Source of the DNA: Burkholderiaceae bacterium
GTDB lineage: Bacteria > Pseudomonadota > Gammaproteobacteria > Burkholderiales > Burkholderiaceae
NCBI GenBank assembly: GCA_947455485.1
Contig: CANGNV010000010.1
Coordinates: 1 to 64,000 of the forward strand
Reading direction: 5' to 3'
DNA length: 64,000 nucleotides
This document shows, piece by piece, positions 31,435-42,181 of the stretch (positions are counted from its first letter, which is position 1; every line of letters starts with the position of its first letter). The notes under the pieces are model-generated. The model did not search any database. It saw only the letters and a list, made by a program, of their open reading frames with translations, and was not told where the DNA came from. The position numbers were made by a program, and so were the translations under genes.

Positions 31435-32702
31435 AGCTTGCCACCTCGCATCAAGATTCGGTTCTCATAATCAATACGCAGGAGCATGGCGAGTGCCACT
31501 GCATTCATCAAAATTCCTGAACCACCATAACTGACCAAAGGAAGAGTCAAGCCTTTGGTAGGGAGCAAACCTAAGTTCACACCCATATTGATAAATGCCT
31601 GCCAACCAATCCATATCGCTACGCCCTTAGCGGCAAGGCCAGCAAAACTACGATCTAATTGCAAAGCAGTGCGGCCAATCAGGAATGCGCGACGTACGAT
31701 CCAATAGAACAAGAAGATCATCACTACTACACCAACAAATCCGAGCTCCTCACCAATCACAGCCATGATGAAATCGGTATGCGCTTCAGGAAGGTAATGT
31801 AATTTTTCAACACTACCACCTAGACCTAGTCCAAACCATTCACCACGGCCGAATGCCATAAGTGAGTGGGTTAACTGATATCCCTTATTCGCTGCATTAT
31901 CGACTTGCCATGGATCCATAAACGCCAACATACGGCCACGACGGAATGGTGAAAGTGCAATCATCGTGGCACCACTCATTAGGCCAACTAAGATTAAGCC
32001 GCCAAACAATTTAGCGTTAATACCGCCCAAGAACAAAATTCCAAAAGCAATTAAGGCGACCACTACGAATGCGCCCATGTCAGGTTCAGCCATCAGTAGG
32101 CCACCAACCAAGGCAACAGCGATACCCATGGGCAACATGCCCTTAACAAATGAGTGGAGATACTCTTGGCGTTGCACTGTGTAGCTTGCGGCAAAAATTA
32201 CTGCAGCAAATTTCATTAATTCAGATGGCTGGAAGTTCATGAGTCCCAATGGAATCCAACGCTTCGCACCGTTTACGCCCTTACCTACACCAGGGATGAG
32301 AACAGCAATCAAGAGTAAAACCGTAAAGCCAAAAATGACTGGTGAATAACGATCCCAAACTTTGGTTGGAATCTTAAATGCCCAAATACCAACACCAATA
32401 GCAATTGCCAATGAAATGCAATGCCGAATTAAGAAGAAGTTGCTACTGTAATTTGCGTACTTAGGACCATCAGCCAAAGTAATGGATGCGGAGTAGACCA
32501 TGACCAAGCCGATCAAAGCTAAAGATAGCACCGCCCAAACCAATAACTGGTCATAGTCCATCATGCGTGAGCGAGTTTGCTCAACACCAGAAACTGCATC
32601 TCTCAAGCCGCTACGGAAATTATCTATCCCGCCTCTGGAGATATTCCAGAAGCGGCCAAGGCCCAAACGATTCTCAGGAAAAAGTTTTTCCTTCAAACTC
32701 AT
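31431..32702 (-). CDS. ftsW: Peptidoglycan glycosyltransferase FtsW
   Basis: 423 aa SEDS protein; KRWIPLG, GLTLPLVSYGGSG. Confidence 0.96.
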   Translation of the reverse strand: MSLKEKLFPENRLGLGRFWNISRGGIDNFRSGLRDAVSGVEQTRSRMMDYDQLLVWAVLSLALIGLVMVYSASITLADGPKYANYSSNFFLIRHCISLAIAIGVGIWAFKIPTKVWDRYSPVIFGFTVLLLIAVLIPGVGKGVNGAKRWIPLGLMNFQPSELMKFAAVIFAASYTVQRQEYLHSFVKGMLPMGIAVALVGGLLMAEPDMGAFVVVALIAFGILFLGGINAKLFGGLILVGLMSGATMIALSPFRRGRMLAFMDPWQVDNAANKGYQLTHSLMAFGRGEWFGLGLGGSVEKLHYLPEAHTDFIMAVIGEELGFVGVVVMIFLFYWIVRRAFLIGRTALQLDRSFAGLAAKGVAIWIGWQAFINMGVNLGLLPTKGLTLPLVSYGGSGILMNAVALAMLLRIDYENRILMRGGKL

Positions 32703-34318
32703 GCATGGACTCCTTCGAATTGCATTCCCAATTCTTGAACTTCAGCAACGAATGCTTCAGCTCGCGCTACATAATCGCTGAACTGATCAAAACTAGCGCA
32801 AGCTGGTGAGAGTAAAACGATATCGCCAGACTGAGCTTGTTTTGCGGCTTCTGACACTGCGTTTTGGAGAGTCTCGCTCATCACACAGGGTACTGAGTCA
32901 GCCAAAGCCTCGGCAATAATTGGCGCATCCTTACCAATCAGGAAAACACCTTTTACAAAACGCAGTGCGGGATCGCGTAAAGGACTAAAGTCTTGACCCT
33001 TTCCTTCACCACCAGCAATCAGCCAGATCCGCTTGCCAGACTCATTGGCACTTAAACCATTGAGTGCGGCAACAGTTGCCCCTACATTGGTGCCCTTACT
33101 GTCATCCACATACTCAACATTCGACACAATCGAAACACTTTGAACGCGGTGCGGTTCACCATGGTAGTCACGCAAACCATGTAAAAGCACATTCATTGGC
33201 AAGCCAGCTGCGCGCGCCAAGGCTAATGAAGCTAATGCATTTAAGGCATTGTGGCGACCACGAATGCGTAAAGCATCAGCAGGTATTAAACGCTTTAGTC
33301 TTAATGGCTCTTCCTCTACAGCAGCAGCTTTACGACGACGCTTAGGTTGAGGCTCAAGATCTTCATCCACCTCAGCCCAGACTAGCCAATCAATTCCACC
33401 GGCGCGTAGATCATGCTCAATCCCAAAGGCACCCTGCTCATCAGGTCGACTTGCACCAAAAGTAATAACTAATTTATTTGCTTTTTGCTCGTCAGTCAGC
33501 AGATTCATTACCAGTGAATCATCACGATTCAGAATGCAAATAGTGTCTTGGCCAAAGATATTCGCTTTTGCATCAACATAGGCCTGCATATCACCATGCC
33601 AATCCAAGTGATCTTGCGTAATATTTAATACAGTTGCCGCCGTTGCATTAAAGGTGCTCGTGTAAACCAATTGGAAGCTGGAGAGTTCCAGCACCCAAAT
33701 CTCAGGCATATCAACAACTTGATCAGATTCATCTAGACAAGACATCAACTTATCTAAAGCTGCTGGGCTGATATTTCCAGCTACGGCAACTTTCTTACCG
33801 GCACGCTCACACAACCGCCCTGTCAGCGCAGTCGTAGTTGTCTTGCCATTTGTTCCGGTGATTGCCAATAAGGCTGGCTTATATTCAGACTCTGCGACTT
33901 GGGCCATACGATCTAATGCAGCAATAGCTCTGGCAAAGAATTCCAATTCACCCCAGATATCAATATGAGCTTCTTGCGCCTTAGTTAAGAAAGAGGCTGT
34001 TGGCTCTTGAAGTGGGGATAAGCCAGGGCTAATTCCGATGACATCAATATTCTTTAAATTAATGTCATCAAGAGGTCCAAAGAAGACCTCTTGAAGCCCT
34101 GCAAATTCAAGATCAGCCAACCAAGCTTTTTGGCGCTCATTTAGCTTTTCGCGATCACGCGTATCAACTAGGCTAACCTTGGCAGCGTTCCGCAAACACC
34201 ACTTAGCCATTGCGTAGCCAGACTCTCCCAATCCTAAGATTAAGAAATGCTGAGGTGCTTGATAGCCCTCGTCTGCGATCAGAGCTGGGTTAGCGAAGGC
34301 TTGGTCTAAGTTATGCAT
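32699..34318 (-). CDS. murD: UDP-N-acetylmuramoyl-L-alanine--D-glutamate ligase
   Basis: 539 aa; LAITGTNGKTTTTALTG, NITQDHLDWHGDMQAYVDAKANIF. Confidence 0.96.
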   Translation of the reverse strand: MHNLDQAFANPALIADEGYQAPQHFLILGLGESGYAMAKWCLRNAAKVSLVDTRDREKLNERQKAWLADLEFAGLQEVFFGPLDDINLKNIDVIGISPGLSPLQEPTASFLTKAQEAHIDIWGELEFFARAIAALDRMAQVAESEYKPALLAITGTNGKTTTTALTGRLCERAGKKVAVAGNISPAALDKLMSCLDESDQVVDMPEIWVLELSSFQLVYTSTFNATAATVLNITQDHLDWHGDMQAYVDAKANIFGQDTICILNRDDSLVMNLLTDEQKANKLVITFGASRPDEQGAFGIEHDLRAGGIDWLVWAEVDEDLEPQPKRRRKAAAVEEEPLRLKRLIPADALRIRGRHNALNALASLALARAAGLPMNVLLHGLRDYHGEPHRVQSVSIVSNVEYVDDSKGTNVGATVAALNGLSANESGKRIWLIAGGEGKGQDFSPLRDPALRFVKGVFLIGKDAPIIAEALADSVPCVMSETLQNAVSEAAKQAQSGDIVLLSPACASFDQFSDYVARAEAFVAEVQELGMQFEGVHA

Positions 34319-34328
34319 ATTCTTTGGC

Positions 34329-35498
34329 TTACCGTAATTTCAGGCTGGAGAGGCCAATGAGAACTAATAAAATGGTGATGATCCAGAAACGAACTACTAC
34401 TTGTGTTTCGCGCCAGCCACCTAATTCGAAATGGTGATGAAGTGGTGCCATCCTAAAAATACGACGACCCTCACCAAAGCGCTTCTTGGTAAATTTGAAC
34501 CAAAACACTTGCAGCATTACTGATAGTGTTTCTGCCACAAAGATTCCGCCCATAACAAAGAGCACAATTTCCTGGCGAACAATCACCGCAATAGTACCGA
34601 GTGCTCCACCCAATGCGAGTGCACCAACATCACCCATAAATACTTGAGCAGGATGTGTGTTGTACCAAAGGAATGCTAGTCCCGCACCACCCATGGCACC
34701 ACAGAAAATCATGAGCTCACCCGCACCCGGGATATAAGGAAACAATAAATACTTTGCGTAAATTGCGTTACCCATTACATAAGCAAAAGCACCCAGAGCG
34801 GCACCAACCAATATCACTGGCATGATTACCAGGCCATCAAGTCCATCTGTGAGATTTACGGCGTTACTACTGCCAACAATGACTAAGTAACTCAAAATGA
34901 TGAAGCCCATTACGCCCAGCGGGTAGCTAATCTCTTTCATAAAAGGAATCAGCAAGTTTGATTTTGCTGGCAGATCCAAGGCAAATCCGCTTTTGAGCCA
35001 CTCAAAGAATAATTGCAAGACTTTGAGGTTATTTACTTCAGATACGGAGAAGGCTAAATAAATAGCGGCAAATAATCCAATCAAAGTCTGCCAAAAGAAT
35101 TTTTCGCGTGAGGCCATTCCTTTGGGATCTTTACGCGCTACTTTGCGGTAATCATCAACCCAACCCACCAAACCAAATCCAAAGGTCACAATCATCACAA
35201 TCCAAATAAAGCGATTGCTCAAATCAGCCCACAACATGCAGGAGATAAAAATACCTAAAAGGATTAATACGCCACCCATTGTTGGGGTACCTGATTTCAC
35301 TAAATGGGTTTGCGGGCCATCCGTACGAACCGCTTGACCCATCTTCAATGCAGTCAACTTGCGTATAACCCATGGACCAGCCGCCAAGCCAATCAGCAAA
35401 GCAGTCACTGTTGCCATAACCGCTCTAAAAGTGATGTAGTTAAAGACTCGGAAGAATCCAAAATCATCCTGCAACCATTGCGCCAATATCAAGAGCAT
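34329..35498 (-). CDS. mraY: Phospho-N-acetylmuramoyl-pentapeptide transferase
   Basis: 389 aa; [36 protein letters not shown]. Confidence 0.97.
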   Translation of the reverse strand: MLLILAQWLQDDFGFFRVFNYITFRAVMATVTALLIGLAAGPWVIRKLTALKMGQAVRTDGPQTHLVKSGTPTMGGVLILLGIFISCMLWADLSNRFIWIVMIVTFGFGLVGWVDDYRKVARKDPKGMASREKFFWQTLIGLFAAIYLAFSVSEVNNLKVLQLFFEWLKSGFALDLPAKSNLLIPFMKEISYPLGVMGFIILSYLVIVGSSNAVNLTDGLDGLVIMPVILVGAALGAFAYVMGNAIYAKYLLFPYIPGAGELMIFCGAMGGAGLAFLWYNTHPAQVFMGDVGALALGGALGTIAVIVRQEIVLFVMGGIFVAETLSVMLQVFWFKFTKKRFGEGRRIFRMAPLHHHFELGGWRETQVVVRFWIITILLVLIGLSSLKLR

Positions 35499-36937
35499 GT
35501 TTTAGCCTCCTCTAATAAGGCCTGTACTACACGCTCCATACGCATAAAACGAGATCCCTTAACCAAAATATCTAAGTGCAACTGCTTACCTGACTCTTGA
35601 TCTGCGAGCGCCACATTAAGCTCTTCAAGCAACTGATCTAGCGTGGTAAAGTGAGTAGCACTGCTAGCAGACTGAGTCTTTCCTGAATCATTAAAGCCCT
35701 GCACCGCAAATTTGCACTGCTCTCCGAGCGCAAATAACTTAACTATTCCCTGCTCAGCAGCATAGGCTCCAACTTCCTCATGGAACGCAGGACCTTGATC
35801 ACCTACTTCGCCCATATCACCCAATACCAACCAAGAAGCATTGCCAGACTGTTTAAGCGCATCAATAGCAGCCCTTACAGAATCTGGGTTCGCGTTGTAA
35901 CTATCATCAATCAAGGTGCGACCCGCATTCAAAGGCTTTGATTGCATGCGTCCATTTACCGGAACAAAAGATTCCAGACCGGCTTTGATTTGATCCAAAC
36001 TCAATCCAGCACCTAAAGCAACTGCGCTAGCCGCTAGAGCATTGCGCACATTATGGTTTCCTAAGGTATTGAGCTGAACTTCAACCCTGCCAAGTTCAGT
36101 TGAAATTTCAATTCTTCCGCTAGCTAATAACTTTCCAGTTACAGAGGCTTTGACTAACGCCGAATCCGCAGATAAAGCAAAGTCAATTACCTTGCGTCCT
36201 GCAGCAGCTTGATGCCAAACCGCAGAGAATTCGGAGTCAGCTGGAAATACTGCAACACCATCCGCAGGAAGTGCAATCAAAGCGCTCGCATGTTCTTTTG
36301 CGACCGCTTCTACAGTCGCCATAAATTCTTGATGCTCGCGCTGGGCATTGTTGATAAGGGCAATATTGGCTTGAGCAATCAGGGCTAACTCCGCTGTTTC
36401 GCCAGGATGATTCATCCCTAACTCAATCACTGCTAAGCGGTCGGTTGATCGCATGCGTAGCAAGGTTAAAGGTAGGCCAATATCATTATTGAAGTTACCT
36501 TTAGTCACCAGAGTGCGCTCTTCACCGGCAGCTGCCTTGAAGATTGAAGCAATCATCTCTTTTACAGTGGTCTTGCCATTAGATCCCGTTACCAAAGCTA
36601 CTGGGATAGAAAACTGTGCACGCCATGCCTTTGCCAACTCACCCAAACCCTGTTTAACATCCTGGACACATACTGCAGGTAAGTTTGCAGGGCATTCTTC
36701 TTTATGGCTAATAAGTGCTGCACTTGCGCCCGCTGTTGCCACATCACCCAAGAAATCATGCGCATCGAAACGATCGCCAGACAAAGCAATAAATAATTCG
36801 CCAGACTGAATCTGACGACTATCGCTCCCAACCTGAGAAATGGAAATTCCTTCAGCAGACTTTGCGTCAGCATGAATCAACTGACTGCCTGGCAACATAG
36901 CATGGACTTGGGCGAGAGTAGTCATGGGCGTACTCAT
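35489..36937 (-). CDS. murF: UDP-N-acetylmuramoyl-tripeptide--D-alanyl-D-alanine ligase
   Basis: 482 aa; [35 protein letters not shown]. Confidence 0.96.
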   Translation of the reverse strand: MSTPMTTLAQVHAMLPGSQLIHADAKSAEGISISQVGSDSRQIQSGELFIALSGDRFDAHDFLGDVATAGASAALISHKEECPANLPAVCVQDVKQGLGELAKAWRAQFSIPVALVTGSNGKTTVKEMIASIFKAAAGEERTLVTKGNFNNDIGLPLTLLRMRSTDRLAVIELGMNHPGETAELALIAQANIALINNAQREHQEFMATVEAVAKEHASALIALPADGVAVFPADSEFSAVWHQAAAGRKVIDFALSADSALVKASVTGKLLASGRIEISTELGRVEVQLNTLGNHNVRNALAASAVALGAGLSLDQIKAGLESFVPVNGRMQSKPLNAGRTLIDDSYNANPDSVRAAIDALKQSGNASWLVLGDMGEVGDQGPAFHEEVGAYAAEQGIVKLFALGEQCKFAVQGFNDSGKTQSASSATHFTTLDQLLEELNVALADQESGKQLHLDILVKGSRFMRMERVVQALLEEAKTCS

Positions 36938-38487
36938 ACGCTACCCCCTGCAGCTAAACGAATATGCTCTTGATCAGAAAAATCAAATTTCTTGCCACTG
37001 ATTTCTTGAGTAGACTCATGTCCCTTGCCTGCAACCAGAACAATATCCTTAGTATCGGCATGTCGTACCGCAGCCATAATGGCAGCCGCTCTATCAGGAA
37101 GCGCCTGCACATTCGATAGGTCGCCTGACATACCAGCTTGAATCATGGCAATAATAGAAGCTGGATCTTCAGATCTGGGGTTATCACTCGTAATCACAAT
37201 ATGATCAGCAAACTCTTGCGCTGCGCGACCCATTTGTGGGCGCTTACCTGAATCTCGATCGCCACCGCAACCGAACACACACCATACTTTTCCGTTACGT
37301 TGATTTGCAATGGGGCGTAATGCATTTAATGCTTTAACGAGAGCATCTCGTGTATGCGCATAGTCCACAACAATTAATGGCCCCTCAGTTCTTTGTGTTT
37401 TATTTAAGTGAATCAGCTCCATCCGGCCTGGAACAGCACTCAACTTACTCATGCGCTTAGAGGCTTCGCTGGGGCTTAAGCCTTGGGCCAATAGAGTTGT
37501 CCAAACAGCAAGGCAATTACTTAAATTAAATTCACCCAATACTGCAAGCTGAACAGCGCTTGAACCTGACGCATCACAGTTAAATTGAGATTCATAGCCC
37601 GCAGTTGTAAACAGAGTATTTTCTGCATAAGCACGTTTCAAACGGTCGCCAAATTTTTCAAATCCGGCAAATGCATTGCTACTTAATGCGTAGCCCCATA
37701 CTTGAGGACCGTCGACAGCGAGAAGCTTCATTGCTAATTCGCGCCCAAATGCATCATCAAAATTGATGATGGCATTCTCAAGCTGGGGCAACTGAAATAG
37801 CTTTGCTTTTGCCTCAGCGTACTCACCCATCGTGCCGTGATAATCCAAATGATCTTGAGTCAAATTGGTAAATACCGCAGTACGCACATCCAAACCAGAA
37901 ATGCGGTCTTGATCGAGCGCATGGGAAGAAATCTCTATCGCCACCTGCTGAGCACCCGCTTCAAGCAATTCTTTTAATTGAGTCTGTAAACGCGGTGCAT
38001 CGGGTGTGGTGTAGCCAGTCTCGGTCAATGCACCCGGGAAGCCGGTACCTAAAGTACCTAAAACTGCTGCTCGATGATTAGATTCATCCAAGGCCTGTGC
38101 CAGCCACTGAGTAATACTGGTTTTTCCGTTGGTGCCGGTAACGCCGATAACATTCAGCTGTCTACTTGGGTAGCCATACCACTCGGCACAGAGTTCTCCA
38201 GCTAAGCTAGATAAATTATCAACAGCAAAACATTCTGAGCGATCTAGGTATTCGTTGGCAACACCATCTGCGGGATCAAATACGACAGCTGCCGCTCCAT
38301 TTGCTAAGGCAGCTGCAATGTAATCACGACCGTCACGCAAGGCATTGCCATGACCAACGGAGTATGCAAAGAAGATATCGCCAGATTGAATTTGACGACT
38401 ATCAGCAGTTACTTTTGCAGCTGCGGATGTGAGATCACGTAAATGAGAGACCAAGAGATGGGGTTCGATATTGATCATAGCCATCAT
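36934..38487 (-). CDS. murE: UDP-N-acetylmuramoyl-L-alanyl-D-glutamate--2,6-diaminopimelate ligase
   Basis: 517 aa; GVTGTNGKTSITQWLAQAL, SDNPRSEDP (meso-DAP recognition motif DNPR). Confidence 0.97.
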   Translation of the reverse strand: MMAMINIEPHLLVSHLRDLTSAAAKVTADSRQIQSGDIFFAYSVGHGNALRDGRDYIAAALANGAAAVVFDPADGVANEYLDRSECFAVDNLSSLAGELCAEWYGYPSRQLNVIGVTGTNGKTSITQWLAQALDESNHRAAVLGTLGTGFPGALTETGYTTPDAPRLQTQLKELLEAGAQQVAIEISSHALDQDRISGLDVRTAVFTNLTQDHLDYHGTMGEYAEAKAKLFQLPQLENAIINFDDAFGRELAMKLLAVDGPQVWGYALSSNAFAGFEKFGDRLKRAYAENTLFTTAGYESQFNCDASGSSAVQLAVLGEFNLSNCLAVWTTLLAQGLSPSEASKRMSKLSAVPGRMELIHLNKTQRTEGPLIVVDYAHTRDALVKALNALRPIANQRNGKVWCVFGCGGDRDSGKRPQMGRAAQEFADHIVITSDNPRSEDPASIIAMIQAGMSGDLSNVQALPDRAAAIMAAVRHADTKDIVLVAGKGHESTQEISGKKFDFSDQEHIRLAAGGSV

Positions 38488-40256
38488 CTTTTTAAAACCG
38501 CTGTATTTGTTTTGACTGCGGCACTCTGTATTTCTGCAGGGCTTTGGTCCTGCATTGCTTTCTGCTTAAGAGGGCTGTCTGGCAAGACATTTAAGGTGCG
38601 CAGAGTCTCACTCACAATAGTCGAAAACACTGGTGCTGCAACATCACCACCGTAGTGACTGCCACCAGTCGGCTCATCAATCATGACGGCAACTACAATG
38701 CGTGGCGCACTAATGGGTGCCAAGCCCGCAAAGTAAGCGCGGTACTTATTGCCATACCCCTTACCTACTAATTTATGGGCTGTACCTGTTTTTCCACCAA
38801 CTCGATAACCTTCAGCCTGCGCTTTAATTGCGGTGCCACCTGGCTCAGTTACTGACTCCATCATGCTACGCATCTCAATGGCCGTCTTAGCAGAAATGAT
38901 ATGTGTACCTGGCTTAAATTCTGGACTACGCTCAATCGTAAGTGGCACCAATTCACCATCACGTGCAAAGATCGTGTAAGCACGCGCCACCTGAAAGAGT
39001 GAAGCTGAAATGCCATATCCAAACGCAATCCGCGCCTGATCCGTTGGCATCCATTTTTTAAAAGGGTGCACCGTGCCAGCTACAGCACCAGGAAAGCCAA
39101 TCTTTGGCGCCTGACCTAAACCAACTGATGTGTAGAAATTCCACATCTCTTCTGCGGATAAATTATTCATCGCAATTTTGGCCGTACCAATATTGCTCGA
39201 TTTTTGAATAATTTGCGCAACGGTGAGGTTACCGTAAGGATGGGTGTCTGTAATTGGCTTTGGACCAACCAGATATTTAGCGCCAATCACCATATTGGTA
39301 CTAGGAGTGATTGCACCCTTCTCTAAAGCAATCGATACCGTTAAGGGTTTAATCGTTGAGCCAGGCTCAAAGGTGTCAGTTAAAACGCGATTACGCAACT
39401 GCTCACCTGTTAATTTCTTACGATCGTTAGGGTTGTAACTTGGGTAATTGGCTAGGGCTAAGATCTCGCCAGTTTGGGTATCCAGCACGACTGCACCACC
39501 AGCGCTTGCATGGTGCTGTTCAACTGCATTTTTAACAGCGTTGTACGCAAGAAATTGAATCTTGCTATCAATAGAAAGTTGCAAATCTTTACCGTTTTGC
39601 GGTAACTGCAAAATTGCAACATCTTCAACAACGCGACCGAGGCGATCCACAACCACTCGACGAGCACCTGGATGTCCAGCCAACTCTTTTTCTCTAGAGA
39701 GTTCCATACCCTCTTGACCACGATCTTCCACATTAGTAAAGCCAACAACGTGCGCCATCGCTTCACCCTCAGGATAGAAGCGACGGTATTCATTATTCAA
39801 GCCAATGCCCGGAATTTCTAATTGCTTAATCTGTTGCGCCACTTCTGGGTCTACTTGGCGCTTCAAGAAAACTTGTTTACGCTCTTCTCTGAGCTTTTTA
39901 CGCAACTCTGCTTCGCTAATCTGCAAAAGATTTGCTAATTTCTGCACCTTATCTGCAGCCAAATCATCAGGAACAGTGTCGTTATAGGCGATCACTGACT
40001 TTGCTTCCAAGCTGGTAGCAATCACTTGACCATTGCGATCCAATATTTTTCCACGGGAAGCAGGCAACTCCAACTCACGCTGTGTACCGCGCACACCTTT
40101 GGCTTCATAGAAGGCATTTCCTGGACCCTGTATCCAGAAGGCTCTGATTAAGAGCAACATGAAAACGAAGAACAGCATGAACAGCATCAGGCGTGACCGC
40201 CACATTGGCAAACGCAATACTAAATTTGGCGTGGTTGAAAAACCTACCGGCCTCAT
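38484..40256 (-). CDS. ftsI: Peptidoglycan D,D-transpeptidase FtsI (PBP3)
   Basis: 590 aa; FEPGSTIKPLTV (SxxK), KSSN, VGGKTGTAHK. Confidence 0.97.
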   Translation of the reverse strand: MRPVGFSTTPNLVLRLPMWRSRLMLFMLFFVFMLLLIRAFWIQGPGNAFYEAKGVRGTQRELELPASRGKILDRNGQVIATSLEAKSVIAYNDTVPDDLAADKVQKLANLLQISEAELRKKLREERKQVFLKRQVDPEVAQQIKQLEIPGIGLNNEYRRFYPEGEAMAHVVGFTNVEDRGQEGMELSREKELAGHPGARRVVVDRLGRVVEDVAILQLPQNGKDLQLSIDSKIQFLAYNAVKNAVEQHHASAGGAVVLDTQTGEILALANYPSYNPNDRKKLTGEQLRNRVLTDTFEPGSTIKPLTVSIALEKGAITPSTNMVIGAKYLVGPKPITDTHPYGNLTVAQIIQKSSNIGTAKIAMNNLSAEEMWNFYTSVGLGQAPKIGFPGAVAGTVHPFKKWMPTDQARIAFGYGISASLFQVARAYTIFARDGELVPLTIERSPEFKPGTHIISAKTAIEMRSMMESVTEPGGTAIKAQAEGYRVGGKTGTAHKLVGKGYGNKYRAYFAGLAPISAPRIVVAVMIDEPTGGSHYGGDVAAPVFSTIVSETLRTLNVLPDSPLKQKAMQDQSPAEIQSAAVKTNTAVLKR

Positions 40257-40519
40257 CTAGCCTCCTTCAGGTACAAAGTACGCTCTGGAGATATGGGGAC
40301 CATATGTAACTGATTACGAGCAACATCACGAATACGTGCCGACTTAGAAAGGTTGCGCTGCTCATACTCTAGGCGCAACCAATCTTGATTCAGCTTGCGC
40401 TCTTCAATTTGCGCTCGCTCTAAGGAGATAAATAATTTACGTGCACGCTGCTGGGCTGCAACCAAAGAGAGGGCGCACACCAATAGCAAGACAAGTAAGG
40501 TCAGCGTAGCGCGGTTCAA
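40253..40519 (-). CDS. ftsL: Cell division protein FtsL
   Basis: 88 aa single-TM protein between rsmH and ftsI. Confidence 0.9.
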   Translation of the reverse strand: MNRATLTLLVLLLVCALSLVAAQQRARKLFISLERAQIEERKLNQDWLRLEYEQRNLSKSARIRDVARNQLHMVPISPERTLYLKEAR

Positions 40520-41466
40520 GCTGGCACTCCTGTGCGTTTTTCAGCAACTCGCATGATGGCTGAACGAGCACGAGGATTCTCTCGGACTTCTTCATCACTT
40601 GGCTTAACGCGTCCAATAATCTCTAAGGCGCTTTGCGGTAAATCTCTATCGCGGACCGGCAAACCCCGAGGCACTTCAACCTTCGCATGTGACTGCAAAA
40701 ATTGCTTAACGATACGATCTTCTAGCGAATGAAAACTAATCACCGCTAAGCGTGCGCCTGGCTTTAGTAAATTAAGCGCTGCTTTTAATCCAAGTTCAAG
40801 ATCTTCTAACTCGCGATTAATGAAAATGCGTAGCGCCTGGAATGTTCTAGTAGCTGGATCTTGTCCAACTTCTCTTGTGCGTACAACGCTGGCCACCAAG
40901 CTTGCTAGTTGCAAAGTTGTTTTTGGCGACAAACCCTCTTCTCGCTTAGCTACGATAGCTTTTGCGATCTGAAATGCAAAACGTTCCTCACCATAAGTCT
41001 TAATCACGCGCGTGATGTCCTCTTGTGATGCTTGCTCTAACCATTCTGCTGCTGTGAAACCATGATCCGTGTTCATGCGCATATCGAGCGGACCATCCTT
41101 GCGAAAGGAAAATCCACGATGTGCTTCGTCCACCTGTGGAGAGCTGATGCCAAGATCTAACAAAATGCCATCGACTGATTCTGGCTCTGCGTATTGATCC
41201 ATCTGCGCAAAACTGTCGTGCACGATTCGTAAGCGAGGATCGTTGATTTTTCCCGCTACTGCGATCGCATCCAAATCCTTGTCGAAGGAAATCATGCGCG
41301 CGCTCGAAGGTAATTTTGAAAGCAGTGCTTGCGTATGCCCGCCACGCCCAAAGGTTCCATCGATCAAGAGTAGATTTTTTGAGGTTTCGGGAGAGGTGAT
41401 GCGTGGGCCACTGATCAGCGCCGTCACCGCCTCGGCCAGTAATACTGGGCGATGAGTTATGTTCAT
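40516..41466 (-). CDS. rsmH: 16S rRNA (cytosine(1402)-N(4))-methyltransferase
   Basis: 316 aa; [63 protein letters not shown]. Confidence 0.97.
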   Translation of the reverse strand: MNITHRPVLLAEAVTALISGPRITSPETSKNLLLIDGTFGRGGHTQALLSKLPSSARMISFDKDLDAIAVAGKINDPRLRIVHDSFAQMDQYAEPESVDGILLDLGISSPQVDEAHRGFSFRKDGPLDMRMNTDHGFTAAEWLEQASQEDITRVIKTYGEERFAFQIAKAIVAKREEGLSPKTTLQLASLVASVVRTREVGQDPATRTFQALRIFINRELEDLELGLKAALNLLKPGARLAVISFHSLEDRIVKQFLQSHAKVEVPRGLPVRDRDLPQSALEIIGRVKPSDEEVRENPRARSAIMRVAEKRTGVPA

Positions 41467-41478
41467 GGCACCCTGTCA

Positions 41479-41910
41479 TCAAAAATTAAATTGCTTCAGG
41501 GCTTCAGGCATACCTTGTGCAATGGCAGCCTGTTCTTTTGCAGCGTAAGTAGCGGCGTCCCACAACTCCAGATGACTACCCATGCCGAGCAGCATCACTT
41601 CCTTTTCAATACCAGCAGCTGATCGCAATTCTGGGCTCACCAAAATTCTTCCTGCGCTATCCAAATCTACTTCTGCAGCATTACCAAGGAAGATTCGGCG
41701 CCACCAATGGGCATCCATCGGCAATTGGGCGACACGTGTGCGGAACGTTTCCCACTCAGGGCGAGGGAACAACAAGAGGCATCCATCAGGGTGCTTTGTG
41801 AGCGTAATTCGGCCCTCACCTTGAACTAACAAGGCGTCACGATGCTTTGCCGGCACAGACATGCGGCCTTTTGCATCTAAATTGAGAGCTGACGCACCTT
41901 GAAACACCAT
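41479..41910 (-). CDS. mraZ: Transcriptional regulator MraZ
   Basis: 143 aa; [25 protein letters not shown], two AbrB-like repeats. Confidence 0.96.
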   Translation of the reverse strand: MVFQGASALNLDAKGRMSVPAKHRDALLVQGEGRITLTKHPDGCLLLFPRPEWETFRTRVAQLPMDAHWWRRIFLGNAAEVDLDSAGRILVSPELRSAAGIEKEVMLLGMGSHLELWDAATYAAKEQAAIAQGMPEALKQFNF

Positions 41911-41914
41911 TTAC

Positions 41915-41939
41915 CCCACTTTTTCACACTTCCTCCCAC
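41915..41939 (-). promoter_or_regulatory. mraZ: MraZ-box array (10-bp direct repeats)
   Basis: Minus strand GTGGGAGGAA GTGTGAAAAA GTGGGGTAA-ATG: GTGGG/GTGTG/GTGGG at exact 10-nt spacing. Confidence 0.8.
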
Positions 41940-41966
41940 TTTAGAGGATCGCAATAAGAGGGTCAA
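41938..41966 (-). promoter_or_regulatory. Proximal sigma70-like promoter of mraZ/dcw
   Basis: Minus strand TTGACC (41961-41966) - 17 nt - TAAAGT (41938-41943). Confidence 0.55.
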
Positions 41967-42121
41967 GTGTTTTTGGGTAATTTTTTAGGAAATTTCCTAG
42001 TGATTACAAACACTTAGCGTCATGTCTTGATAAAATGGTGACTATAAAAATGCTACTTGAAACAACGGCTTGGAAAATATACTTAAGAATAGGTCTTAGC
42101 TATTTGGCCCAATAATGGATA

Positions 42122-42151
42122 AATATACTGTATTAATAAACAGTATTTCAA
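42122..42151 (-). promoter_or_regulatory. Distal promoter with embedded LexA (SOS) box upstream of mraZ
   Basis: Plus strand TACTGTATTAATAAACAGTA at 42126-42145 (CTGT-N8-ACAG); on minus strand it lies between TTGAAA (-35) and TATATT (-10), spacer 18. Confidence 0.7.
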
Positions 42152-42181
42152 ATAAAAATACACAAAATAATTAATTTAGAA

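Noticed and set aside
36453-36809. 118-aa plus-strand ORF
   Set aside because: Antisense shadow of murF.
39458-39793. 111-aa minus-strand ORF
   Set aside because: Alternative frame entirely inside ftsI.
41000-41482. 160-aa minus-strand ORF
   Set aside because: Alternative frame of rsmH, which has complete family motifs in its own frame.
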